Below, in pieces: positions 1-8,012 of a stretch of 64,000 bases of DNA; within the stretch, counting starts at the first letter, position 1, and the number at the start of each line of letters is the position of its first letter. The DNA comes from Acholeplasmataceae bacterium (GTDB taxonomy: Bacteria > Bacillota_I > Bacilli_A > Acholeplasmatales > Acholeplasmataceae): the NCBI GenBank assembly GCA_021108415.1, contig JAIOQX010000002.1:248001-312000 (forward strand), in the 5' to 3' direction. A model generated the notes under the pieces. That model had not been told where the DNA came from and did not search any database. It worked only from the letters and a program-made list of their open reading frames with translations. The translations under genes were made by a program, and so were the position numbers.

Positions 1-350
1 TCTGTAAAAATAGTAATAAAGAAATTCTTTTTTAATGAGAATGCTTCTATTTTATACCATTTTTTTAGTGTTTGTGAGTAAGACTCGAAGGTTTTATGTT
101 TTCCATTTAAAGCGATATCACCATAAACTGAGATCCAATCAAATGGATCTTCTACAATGTTTGGAAGAACATCTAAAACAGTCTTTCCTAAAATTTGTTT
201 GTTTGAAAGACCGGTAAAAGATTCAAAAGCTGAATTAATTTCTATAAATTTATAATCACAAGGGTTTCCATTTTCATCTAAAATAATTTCATGATAAGCA
301 TAGCCAATTGGTGAATTATAAAGTATTTCTTTATAAAAATCCTTACTCAT
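1..350 (-). CDS. PAS-domain protein, N-terminal part (runs off left edge)
   Basis: The reading frame opens at the ATG on the minus strand at 350 and stays open to the window edge, so only about 116 residues are visible. It begins MSKDFYKEILYNSPIGYAYH and continues with a PAS-like core: an aromatic acyl region, 'FIEINSAFESFTGLSNKQILGKT' style helix-turn pattern around residues 35-57, then a conserved tryptophan-tyrosine segment near 105. PAS domains sense ligands or redox state and usually head histidine kinases, GGDEF or HD-GYP proteins; the output domain lies outside the window. An AAGGAG ribosome site sits 8 bases before the ATG, which fixes the start. Expression is probably monocistronic. 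Confidence 0.8.
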   Translation of the reverse strand, partial: MSKDFYKEILYNSPIGYAYHEIILDENGNPCDYKFIEINSAFESFTGLSNKQILGKTVLDVLPNIVEDPFDWISVYGDIALNGKHKTFESYSQTLKKWYKIEAFSLKKNFFITIFT

Positions 351-659
351 TTTCTCACTCCTTTTTTATATAAAACAATTCATTATTATATACTTACAAA
401 GACTTAAGATGAGGATCATAAATTGTATATGCATACCTAGCAATAAGCTATTAAATAGATTACTTTACTACTAATTACATATAAAAAAATTATTTTGATT
501 ATTTTTTATATTTTACCATAATAAATTCTTTTTAAAAAACAATTCTTAGCATTCATGGAAGTTTCTATAATATTTTTAATCTATATTAAAGTTAAAATTT
601 CTTATATTAAATGAAAAAAGTAGACTTTTTATACTTGTCTACTTTTAAAGTTTACTTCA
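351..659. other. intergenic region between PAS gene and sulfonate-type ABC operon
   Basis: About 310 very AT-rich bases. It holds the terminator of the downstream ABC operon (614-646) and a likely -10 element for the PAS gene (TATAAT on the minus strand, 386-391) without a convincing -35. I see no tRNA, riboswitch-like fold or additional coding frame. Confidence 0.6.
614..646 (-). terminator. Rho-independent terminator of ABC importer operon
   Basis: Arms AAAAGTAGAC and GTCTACTTTT form a 10-bp perfect stem around an 11-base loop, with a T-run on the minus strand. It follows the ATPase gene stop by about 15 bases. Confidence 0.85.
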
Positions 660-1427
660 TCACTCTTCTAATAACGATAGTATTTCTTCTTTTAATTTCA
701 TATACATCTTTTCATCTACAACATGCTCTTTTGGGTTTTTTAATAATCTATGTGTATAATCTATATCATAATTGGCAATAATAGATTGTTCACCACGTCT
801 CATCACATAGATCTTTGTGCCTAATAAAAGGGCTTCATCTATATCATGTGTGACAAAAAATATAGTTGATTTGTTTTTATCCCAAATCGTTCTGATCATC
901 GATTGCATTTTCTTTCTTGTAAAACTATCTAAAGCTCCAAATGGTTCATCCATTAAAATAACTTCTGGATTGTTTGCAAGCGTTCTAGCGATTGCGACTC
1001 TTTGTTTTTGTCCACCAGATAATTCAAATACTTTTGAATCTTTATATTCATTTAATTCAACTTGATCTAAAAACTTATCACAAATCTCATTTATTTCGTC
1101 ATCTGGAAGGTTAGCTAATCTAGGGCCCATTGCTACATTTTTTTTGACATCAAACCAAGGAAACAAAGTTGTTTCTTGAAAAACTACACCTCTTGATTTA
1201 TCTGGTCCTTCAATAAGCTGATCATGCATTAAGACTTCACCTTCATTTGGGATGACAAAGCCTGCAATCGCTTTTAATAGCGTTGATTTCCCACATCCAG
1301 AAGGTCCTAGGATACAAACAAATTCATGTGTGTGAATGTCTAGTGATACGTTGTTAATTGCACCAATAGTCTCATCATCTAGATCATAGTCAACACTTGC
1401 ATTCTTAATTTTTATCAGTGTCTGCAT
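660..1427 (-). CDS. ABC importer ATPase, nitrate/sulfonate/taurine type
   Basis: ATP-hydrolysing subunit of a binding-protein-dependent importer, acting on the cytoplasmic face of the membrane. Visible motifs in 255 residues: Walker A GPSGCGKST (41-49), Q-loop glutamine 84 in VVFQETTLFPW, signature LSGGQ (136-140), Walker B VILMDEP (156-162) and switch histidine 194 in FVTHD. The FPW after the Q-loop is typical of the SsuB/TauB/NrtD group. The start overlaps the binding-protein gene by 23 bases and has an AGGAGC site, so translation is probably coupled. It ends with TGA. Exact substrate cannot be read from the ATPase; nearby sulfur genes favour a sulfonate or other organosulfur compound. Confidence 0.9.
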   Translation of the reverse strand: MQTLIKIKNASVDYDLDDETIGAINNVSLDIHTHEFVCILGPSGCGKSTLLKAIAGFVIPNEGEVLMHDQLIEGPDKSRGVVFQETTLFPWFDVKKNVAMGPRLANLPDDEINEICDKFLDQVELNEYKDSKVFELSGGQKQRVAIARTLANNPEVILMDEPFGALDSFTRKKMQSMIRTIWDKNKSTIFFVTHDIDEALLLGTKIYVMRRGEQSIIANYDIDYTHRLLKNPKEHVVDEKMYMKLKEEILSLLEE

Positions 1428-2406
1428 CTTCTGCTCCTATAGCATATGAATTATTCATAAATGTTGCAACCTCTGCTCTTGAGATGACTCTGTTGACAAA
1501 ATCTTGATCTAGCAAGAAAGCAGATTGGGCAAACATTGTATCAACATATCCTGATATAAATTCAGCATCTTGCATTTCATCTAAACTTGTCCAAATAGAT
1601 CCATCAACTTGAAGTTCAATTTCTGCAACAGATAATTCTAATTCAAGCGCTAGCATACTAAGCGCGTCTGCTCGGTTTGCTTCAAAATACATATACGCTT
1701 CATGCATACATTGAATATACGCTTTAACAACTTCAGGATTTTCTTGTGCAAATGATTTTCTAACCAATTCAACATTTGCAGTCATATATCCTTTTTCAAT
1801 CATATCTTCTGAAGAGACTAAAACAAATCCATCATTATCTAGCAAAGTGCCTAGTGTTGGTTGCCAAGTGTATGCTGCATCAATGTCTCCCCTAAGCCAT
1901 GCTGCAGATAGTTCACTAGTTCTCATATTAAGTAATTGCACCTGATCATCAATACCAGCTTCTTTTAATACATTTAAGAGTACATAATGAGCCGTAGATA
2001 CGAATGTGGTTGCAACATTTTTGCCTACTAAATCTTCAACTGTTTCTATACCAGATCCAGATTTTGCGACTAAAGCTTCTACTTCACCTAAAGTTTCATG
2101 AATCCAAATAAGTTCAGCATCTAAATTAGACCCTAATGCGACTAATGAATTGATGTTTCCCATGGTCGCAAAATCAATATCCCCAGATACAATCGCTTTA
2201 TTGGCATCTACACCTGAATCAAAGGTGTAATACTTCACTGAATATCCGAGTTCTTGAAATTTTTGTTCAAACAATCCCATTTGTTTTGCTAATATCGCAT
2301 CATTTGGGACTTTTAAAAGTCCGATATTAATCTCACTTTTTTGTCCCTTACATCCAACTAAAAGTGTAAGGCATAAAAATAATCCAAACATTAAAAATTT
2401 TTTCAT
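1405..2406 (-). CDS. ABC importer substrate-binding lipoprotein (SsuA/TauA/NMT1-like)
   Basis: Extracellular, lipid-anchored receptor of the importer. The start is taken at the ATG at 2406: a GGAAAGGAC site lies in front of it, and it overlaps the permease stop as TAATG, indicating coupled translation; an upstream in-frame start at 2424 would lie inside the permease gene. Signal peptide MKKFLMFGLFLCLTLLVGC gives a lipobox LVGC with Cys19. The mature part has the periplasmic-binding-protein pattern of the SsuA/TauA family: IGLLKVPNDAILAKQMGLF at the first strand, TTFVSTAHYVL in the ligand region and a 'GDIDAAYTWQP' segment typical of taurine/sulfonate receptors. Substrate remains inferred. Confidence 0.88.
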   Translation of the reverse strand: MKKFLMFGLFLCLTLLVGCKGQKSEINIGLLKVPNDAILAKQMGLFEQKFQELGYSVKYYTFDSGVDANKAIVSGDIDFATMGNINSLVALGSNLDAELIWIHETLGEVEALVAKSGSGIETVEDLVGKNVATTFVSTAHYVLLNVLKEAGIDDQVQLLNMRTSELSAAWLRGDIDAAYTWQPTLGTLLDNDGFVLVSSEDMIEKGYMTANVELVRKSFAQENPEVVKAYIQCMHEAYMYFEANRADALSMLALELELSVAEIELQVDGSIWTSLDEMQDAEFISGYVDTMFAQSAFLLDQDFVNRVISRAEVATFMNNSYAIGAEDADTDKN

Positions 2407-3167
2407 TAGTTTTGTCCTTTCCAAAATACAACTTTATCTTCAATTAGTTTTAAAAATTTATCTATGAATATTGCTGAAATACCAATAATGATAATACCAA
2501 CAAATACAATTTGTGAATTCAATTTGTTTGATGCATCTAAAATAACCCAACCAACCCCTGAAATTGCAGCAACCATTTCTGCACTAACTAATGTTGTAAA
2601 AGCAACACCAGTTGCAGTTCTTATCCCTGTAAAGATATTAGGTAGCGATCCTGGAAAAACTACATTCGTAAAGAGTTGCATCTTATTAGCTCCCAATGTT
2701 TGAGCTGCTAAAATATAATCTTTTTTCACAAGCTTTACCGCTTGAACACAAGCGATATAAACAGGTGCAAATGCTGCAATAAATAATAAGACAATCTTAG
2801 ATGTATTTCCTATACCTAACCATAAGATTAAAACCATATAATAGGCAAGTGGTGGTAGAGGTCTTACAAAATCAACTATTGTTGATACAACAATTTCTAT
2901 CTTTTTGATATATCCGCATAACAAACCTAGAGGTACAGCAATGATGACTGCTATAATAACTGCAACAAACAACCTTCCAAAACTTGCAAAGATATGACTC
3001 CAAAAAGAAATATTTGCATATCCATTTGCAACAAAATCCAAAAATGCTAAAAACACTTTATGTGGCGGTGGCACTACCACTGGACTTACTAAATTAAGTT
3101 GTGGAATCGTCAAGATAAACCATAATAAAATTATAGTCAGCCAGACTGCAGTTTTTTTAAACTTCAT
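2406..3167 (-). CDS. ABC importer permease (SsuC/TauC-like)
   Basis: Membrane subunit of the same importer, 253 residues with about six hydrophobic helices. The BPD_transp_1 coupling loop is visible as AAQTLGANKMQLFTNVVFPG, matching the EAA-x3-G signature that contacts the ATPase. First gene of a three-gene operon with binding protein and ATPase, joined by stop/start overlaps. The ribosome site is weak (AGAGAAG directly before the ATG); the leader carries an inverted repeat at 3177-3209 that may affect expression. Confidence 0.88.
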   Translation of the reverse strand: MKFKKTAVWLTIILLWFILTIPQLNLVSPVVVPPPHKVFLAFLDFVANGYANISFWSHIFASFGRLFVAVIIAVIIAVPLGLLCGYIKKIEIVVSTIVDFVRPLPPLAYYMVLILWLGIGNTSKIVLLFIAAFAPVYIACVQAVKLVKKDYILAAQTLGANKMQLFTNVVFPGSLPNIFTGIRTATGVAFTTLVSAEMVAAISGVGWVILDASNKLNSQIVFVGIIIIGISAIFIDKFLKLIEDKVVFWKGQN

Positions 3168-3176
3168 CTTCTCTAT

Positions 3177-3209
3177 ATATGCTTAAACATCATCCTCTTT
3201 CAAGCATAT
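3177..3209 (-). promoter_or_regulatory. inverted repeat in leader of ABC importer operon
   Basis: Arms ATATGCTT and AAGCATAT are separated by 17 bases and end 10 bases before the permease start codon. No T-run follows, so it looks like a leader hairpin or protein site rather than a terminator. Function unknown. Confidence 0.4.
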
Positions 3210-3324
3210 TTTCCTCTCTAAAAAAGTTATTTCTTTATATCTTATTTATTTTAATTGTGATTAATTCTCTTCATTATTATAAACGATTTTAGAACAAATT
3301 ACCATAAAATCTGGCATAATAATT

Positions 3325-3356
3325 AAAAAACCTCTTATCAAGATAAAAGGTTTTTT
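3325..3356 (-). terminator. terminator of CoADR-YedE operon
   Basis: Hairpin AAAAAACCTCTTATC / GATAAAAGGTTTTTT with one mismatch, two-base loop and T-run on the minus strand, just after the YeeE/YedE gene stop. Confidence 0.85.
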
Positions 3357-3374
3357 GAGTTTAATAATTAATTA

Positions 3375-4613
3375 TTATTTTTCGATTTTTGCATAAAACA
3401 TTTTTCTAAGTTTGTTACCTAAATATCCACCACCGAATAGGAAGAATAAATATAACCAACCAGCTAATGAGAAGTTTGCAATTGGAGTGTATAATGCTCC
3501 AACATTACAACCTAATGATAATCTAGTACCAAAACCTAAAAGTAGGCCACCCACTGCAAATAATAATACTTCCATTGGTTTAATCTTTAAGCCTGATTTA
3601 AATGCTTCAACAAATCTACCTGACAATAATAGACCAATTGCAGCCCCAAAGATAATACCGATATTTTGCATATAGCTTGATGAATCAAATAATTTAGTTG
3701 TAAATGATCCTGCAGGTCTTCCTGTGAAATCTACTAATGCATTAACGCTAACACCAAGTTTAGCTAAGATTGTTCCAAACCAGTTACCATAAACTGTTGA
3801 AGCGCCCCAACCTGTTGCAGATACTGCATATAACATACCAAATAAAATAGCGATAACTAAAGCAGTTTGTGTTAATGACCATTTTTTAACAAAATATCTT
3901 TCCCAAACTGATGCTTCTTCTGTTTCTACAGCTGCTTGAGGTAGAGCAGGGAAGTTTTTAGCAACTTTAGATTGATACCATTTAGCTAAGAAACCAACAC
4001 CAACAGCTAATGCTACAGTAACTAATAATGCACCGATGATACCAGCACCCATATCAGTTCCACCATTGCTGAACCAGTCTACAAACCAAACACCATTATA
4101 ACTTGCAGATGTAAAGATTGAGTTTTGAACAAAACCAGTAGTCATTAATGGGAAGCCTAAGAATACACCAATACCAAAGAACAATAAAGTGATCATAGCT
4201 CTTGAGAATCCTAGAGGTACATCTTGTAAAACACCAGTTGCACAGCAACTAGAGAATGCCATACCAATACCAAATATAATACCACCAAATAGTAAGCCCC
4301 AAGAAATTGGGTTAACCCATAAACTTAGTGCACTACCACCTAATAAGAATGCAGCTACAATAAATGCAGAAACTACGAACATTAAAAGTAGTGATCTTAG
4401 TAGTTTAGTAGAACCAGTTCTACATGCTCTATTTGATAAACCTGCGAACCCATAATCGCCTCTTGTTAAAGCATAACCAAGTCCAAGACCGATTAATGTT
4501 TTAACGAATACGCCACCGACTAATACGCCAGTTAAGCCTAATACAAGCACTAATGCAATTAGTGCAAATCCAACAACTGCTTCGATCAGTTGTCTTTTGT
4601 TTAAATTTTTCAT
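3375..4613 (-). CDS. YeeE/YedE family transporter (thiosulfate/sulfur import)
   Basis: Polytopic membrane protein of 412 residues with roughly ten hydrophobic segments. Two family marks carrying cysteines are visible: SSCCATGVLQDVP near residue 122 and GTRLSLGCNVGALYTPI near residue 367; cysteines at these places pass thiosulfate through the YeeE/TsuA pore. The gene starts 17 bases after the CoA-disulfide reductase-rhodanese gene and shares its promoter, which fits import of a sulfane-sulfur compound followed by its cytoplasmic reduction or transfer. Some YedE proteins are linked to selenium; no selenium gene is seen here. RBS GGAGG lies 5 bases before ATG. Confidence 0.85.
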   Translation of the reverse strand: MKNLNKRQLIEAVVGFALIALVLVLGLTGVLVGGVFVKTLIGLGLGYALTRGDYGFAGLSNRACRTGSTKLLRSLLLMFVVSAFIVAAFLLGGSALSLWVNPISWGLLFGGIIFGIGMAFSSCCATGVLQDVPLGFSRAMITLLFFGIGVFLGFPLMTTGFVQNSIFTSASYNGVWFVDWFSNGGTDMGAGIIGALLVTVALAVGVGFLAKWYQSKVAKNFPALPQAAVETEEASVWERYFVKKWSLTQTALVIAILFGMLYAVSATGWGASTVYGNWFGTILAKLGVSVNALVDFTGRPAGSFTTKLFDSSSYMQNIGIIFGAAIGLLLSGRFVEAFKSGLKIKPMEVLLFAVGGLLLGFGTRLSLGCNVGALYTPIANFSLAGWLYLFFLFGGGYLGNKLRKMFYAKIEK

Positions 4614-4629
4614 CTTTCCTCCGAATTTT

Positions 4630-6327
4630 TTATTTAAAATTGTATTCTGTTACAATTTTAGTTCTCTTTAATGTTACATCTTCAAAATATTGATTATAAC
4701 AAACACCCATAAATGAACCTGAAATATTATAAATATTGTCAAATCCTAATTGTCCTAAAGCTCTTGCGACATTGTAGCTTCTTTGAGCTGATCTACAATG
4801 AACATAAACTGCTTTATCCTTAGGTATTTCATCTAATCTTTGTCTAAATTGGCTCATTGGAATATTAACAGCATTGATAATATGTCCTGCTTTATATTCT
4901 TCTGGTTCTCTAACATCAATAATATATCCACCATTTTCATAGATATCTCTGATTTCAGATACTTTAACTTGTTTGAATTCAGCATTTATAATATTTAATC
5001 CAACTAATGCTGCATGATTAAGTGGATCTTTTGCAGTTGAGAAAATTGGAGAATAGCATAATTCTAATTCTTTCAAGTCATCAAGTGTTGCACCCATGGT
5101 AATCATAGCTGCAATTACATCTGCACGTTTATCAACATTACCTTTACCAATTGTTTGAACACCTAAGATTTTTCCTGTTGGAACTTCAAATAAAAGTTTA
5201 ACGTGAATTGGATTAGACGATGGAATAATACCAACACTATCACCTGGAATTAAGTATACGTAATCGTATATGATGCCAGCTGCCTTGCATTGTTTTTCAT
5301 TTAATCCAGTATTTGCTGCATTCACTTCAAATATCTTTACACAACTTGAACCAATTCCACCTTTATTAATAACAGGTCTACCATACATATGATCTGCTGC
5401 ACCTCTTGCTTGTCTTTGTGCAGGACCAGCAAGTGTTAATCTTGTTGGTTTACGAATAATTGAACAATATGATTCAATCACATCACCAACAGCATATATA
5501 TCTTTTAAATTTGTTTGATAATTGTGATCAACTTTAATGCCCCCAGTAACACCTAGTTCAACACCAATTTTTTTAGCTAAACTCACTTCTGGTACAACAC
5601 CGATTGCAACAACAACTAATTGTGCTTTAACAGTTCTTCCTTTAGCTGTAACGACTGAATCTTTTTTAATTTCAGCTAAAGCATCACTAACGATTAACTC
5701 AACACCATTATCAATGATTTCTTTATGAAGAATTTGTGCCATATCTTTATCATATGGAGTCATAATTTGATCAGCAGCTTCAATTAGTGTAACATTTAGC
5801 CCTGCCATTTTCAAATTTTCCATGACTTCAATACCAATAAATCCTCCACCAACAACTGCAATATCAGTGACTTTATTTTTTTGAATATAATCATCAATTT
5901 TTACAATATCAGGTACATTTCTTACAGGGAAGACATGTTCTGATTCAATTCCTTTGATTGAACGAGGAAGAATCGGATTTGCACCTGGTGATAAAAATAA
6001 TTTATCATATACTTCTTCATATGTTTCACCTGTTAAAACATTTTTTACAACAACTTTATGTTGATCAGGTTTTACATCAATAACTTCACTATAAACTTTT
6101 GCGTTTATATTGTATTGTTTAGCAAATTGTTCAGGATTCATTAAAACCAAATCATCACTTTGAGCAACCATTCTACTTAAAAAGAAAGGTAGCGCACAAT
6201 TTGAAAACGAAACGTAAGGTCCTCTTTCAAACATGGTAACTTCTGCATGTTCATCTAATCTTCTTACTCTAGCTGCTACTGATGCTCCACCAGCAACTCC
6301 ACCAACAATTAGTACTTTTTTAGACAT
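4630..6327 (-). CDS. CoA-disulfide/polysulfide reductase with C-terminal rhodanese domain
   Basis: FAD- and NAD(P)H-dependent flavoenzyme of the CoADR-RHD/Npsr type, 565 residues. FAD motif GGVAGGASVAARVRR starts at residue 9; the single active-site cysteine is Cys44 in FSNCALP, the hallmark of CoA-disulfide reductases; a second nucleotide motif VVGGGFIGIEVMENL is near residue 160. The C-terminal rhodanese domain (about 460-560) has its persulfide cysteine at 511 in VHCRSAQRS. Such fusions reduce CoA disulfide, CoA persulfide or polysulfide. First gene of the operon with the YedE transporter, from the promoter at 6394-6421; RBS AAGGAG. Confidence 0.9.
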   Translation of the reverse strand: MSKKVLIVGGVAGGASVAARVRRLDEHAEVTMFERGPYVSFSNCALPFFLSRMVAQSDDLVLMNPEQFAKQYNINAKVYSEVIDVKPDQHKVVVKNVLTGETYEEVYDKLFLSPGANPILPRSIKGIESEHVFPVRNVPDIVKIDDYIQKNKVTDIAVVGGGFIGIEVMENLKMAGLNVTLIEAADQIMTPYDKDMAQILHKEIIDNGVELIVSDALAEIKKDSVVTAKGRTVKAQLVVVAIGVVPEVSLAKKIGVELGVTGGIKVDHNYQTNLKDIYAVGDVIESYCSIIRKPTRLTLAGPAQRQARGAADHMYGRPVINKGGIGSSCVKIFEVNAANTGLNEKQCKAAGIIYDYVYLIPGDSVGIIPSSNPIHVKLLFEVPTGKILGVQTIGKGNVDKRADVIAAMITMGATLDDLKELELCYSPIFSTAKDPLNHAALVGLNIINAEFKQVKVSEIRDIYENGGYIIDVREPEEYKAGHIINAVNIPMSQFRQRLDEIPKDKAVYVHCRSAQRSYNVARALGQLGFDNIYNISGSFMGVCYNQYFEDVTLKRTKIVTEYNFK

Positions 6328-6645
6328 AAGTATCTCCTTATTTTATTTAAATTTTAAAATCTATTTTTATTGAGTATCGTATATTCCTACTTTATTATAG
6401 TCCTTTTTTTCAAGTTTTCAAGGACATTTTTTGAGTATTTTACATTTTATAAAAATTATAGTTGCATAATTTTAAAAATTTAAGTAAAAATCAAGAATTC
6501 CATTATTTTACATATTTTATATCGATTTTTTTATATAGTATCTATTTATTTATAATAAATAAGCTGCTTTTTTATATATTTACCAATAAAATAGGGAGTT
6601 TGTTTGTATATATAATGTATTAAGAAACACGATAAGGAGAAACAC
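6328..6645. other. divergent intergenic region, CoADR and ferritin-like genes
   Basis: About 318 AT-rich bases. Besides the promoter at 6394-6425 it holds a likely -10 TATAAT for the plus-strand gene at 6611-6616 and an AT-only near-palindrome around 6547-6563. No further coding frame or RNA gene seen. Confidence 0.5.
6394..6425 (-). promoter_or_regulatory. promoter of CoADR-YedE operon with internal inverted repeat
   Basis: On the minus strand -35 TTGAAA (6416-6421), 16-base spacer and -10 TATAAT (6394-6399). An inverted repeat GTCCTT...AAGGAC (6400-6405 and 6420-6425) fills the spacer and overlaps the -35, a usual position for a repressor. Confidence 0.6.
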
Positions 6646-7197
6646 ATGAAAACTTTTTTAACAATTACAATGACAGTAATTCTACTTTTTTTAAGTAGCT
6701 GTGAACAAATAGATACAACGGATCAATATCTAGATTTATCCTATGAATTATTTATAATGGAGACCGATGTTTCATTTGGATCAGCAAGTGCACTTATTCA
6801 AGATGATTTTACACTTGAAGACATGCTTGTTTATGCGATTCAAGATGAATATGCTGCAAGGGCTGAATATGAATATATCTTAGCTAACTTTGATGTCACA
6901 AAACCCTTTAGCAACATTATTGAAGCTGAAGTTACACACATTAATTTATTACTTCCACTTTTTGATATCTATGAATTTATGATCCCAGAAGATACTTCTG
7001 ACCAACACTTAATAGAAATAGAATCATTGATTGATACTTTTGAAACAGGTGTAGTAGCTGAGCAATTAAATATTGCTATGTATAATTTGTTTTTAGAACA
7101 GCCTGATTTACCAGATGATGTTATTGACACATTTATTAAATTAAGAGATGCATCAATCAATCATCTAGCTGCTTTTCAAAGACAATTAGATAAATAA
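6646..7197 (+). CDS. ferritin-like lipoprotein, DUF2202-like
   Basis: Secreted, lipid-anchored protein of 183 residues: signal MKTFLTITMTVILLFLSSC with Cys19. The mature part is all-helical and resembles DUF2202 four-helix ferritin-like proteins: an ExxxRAEYEYI helix near residue 69, EAEVTHI near 89, EQLNIAMYN near 145 and a histidine-containing last helix INHLAAFQR near 175. The spacing of Glu and His fits a di-metal centre, but not every ligand can be assigned. Role may be metal or peroxide handling at the cell surface. RBS AAGGAG 6 bases before ATG. It converges on the MarR gene through a shared terminator. Confidence 0.7.
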   Translation: MKTFLTITMTVILLFLSSCEQIDTTDQYLDLSYELFIMETDVSFGSASALIQDDFTLEDMLVYAIQDEYAARAEYEYILANFDVTKPFSNIIEAEVTHINLLLPLFDIYEFMIPEDTSDQHLIEIESLIDTFETGVVAEQLNIAMYNLFLEQPDLPDDVIDTFIKLRDASINHLAAFQRQLDK

Positions 7198-7215
7198 GAA
7201 CTGTAATAAGTATCA

Positions 7216-7252
7216 AAAAAGAGAATTGCAATGAATAAGCAATTCTCTTTTT
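7216..7252. terminator. bidirectional terminator between ferritin-like gene and marR
   Basis: Perfect 14-bp stem AAAAAGAGAATTGC / GCAATTCTCTTTTT with 9-base loop and T-runs on both strands. Confidence 0.9.
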
Positions 7253-7272
7253 ACTTTAATCTAATTTATTAA

Positions 7273-7734
7273 TTAATCTTTAAAGTGTTTTTGATGTTTA
7301 TGATGTCTTTCTTCCTTTGGTAATTTTTTTAATAATTTTTCAATGACTTTTACAGCTGTTTTTAATTGTTCAAATTCTTCATCGTTAAATAATTTGAATC
7401 TTTCTTGCATAAACTCATGATGTTGTTCTTCTAAAATCTCTACTGTTTTTACTCCTTTGTCTGTTAACTGAATAGCTTTTTTTCTTCTATCATTTTCATC
7501 TTCTAGTTTAACAATTAAATCTTTTGCTTCAAGTAAATCTACAAGATAAGTAAATGAGCTCTTTTCTAAATGAAGAATGCGTCCGTATTCTCTAAATGGT
7601 AATTCTTGTTTATGTTTAACCAATGATAATAGTTCTACCTCATTTCTATTCAGCTTAAACTCAACTTCAGGTCTAAAACCTCTTTCAATGTCTTTTGAAA
7701 ACTTTTCTAGAACTCTAAAATTAATACGATCCAT
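7273..7734 (-). CDS. MarR-family transcriptional regulator
   Basis: 153 residues with a winged-helix core: helix-turn-helix around 40-75 (ELPFREYGRILHLEKSSFTY) and wing with DENDRRKKAIQLTDKG near 98-113, the standard MarR motif. The C-terminus is Lys/His-rich (KEERHHKHQKHFKD), which could bind metal. Its own promoter carries two palindromic sites (7751-7786), so it most likely represses itself; other targets are not visible. RBS AGGAGG. MarR proteins often respond to oxidants or phenolic ligands; there is no conserved cysteine here, so a thiol switch is unlikely. Confidence 0.9.
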   Translation of the reverse strand: MDRINFRVLEKFSKDIERGFRPEVEFKLNRNEVELLSLVKHKQELPFREYGRILHLEKSSFTYLVDLLEAKDLIVKLEDENDRRKKAIQLTDKGVKTVEILEEQHHEFMQERFKLFNDEEFEQLKTAVKVIEKLLKKLPKEERHHKHQKHFKD

Positions 7735-7750
7735 ATTTATTCCTCCTTTG

Positions 7751-7795
7751 GTTCGAATTCAAACTAATTATAGTTCATATTCGAACTATTGTCAA
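7751..7795 (-). promoter_or_regulatory. marR promoter with two operator palindromes
   Basis: Minus strand: consensus -35 TTGACA (7790-7795), 17-base spacer, consensus -10 TATAAT (7767-7772). One palindrome, GTTCATATTCGAAC (7773-7786), lies inside the spacer; a second, GTTCGAATTCAAAC (7751-7764), lies directly downstream of the -10. The two sites together also form a larger inverted repeat. Confidence 0.85.
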
Positions 7796-8012
7796 GAAAA
7801 AATAAATTATTTTTACCAAATTTATTTAGGAGATCAAAATACTTTCCCTTTTTATGATATAATTTATATAATAAACACAATTTCTACACATAAGTCAAAC
7901 GATAAATACATAATAAAAGCATCATTGCGGGCAAACTAAAATTGATATATACATGTCAATTTATTTTATTTTTATAAATAACAATTTAAACATCTAAATA
8001 AGGAGGCAGATG

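Noticed and set aside
7748-7764. GGTTCGAATTC resembles the T-loop of a tRNA
   Set aside because: No acceptor or anticodon stem can be drawn around it; it is one of the MarR-site palindromes. No other tRNA or rRNA was found in the window.
7577-7939. plus-strand open frame over the marR gene and its promoter
   Set aside because: It is a shadow of marR on the opposite strand and has no ribosome site; the promoter with operators on the minus strand explains the region.
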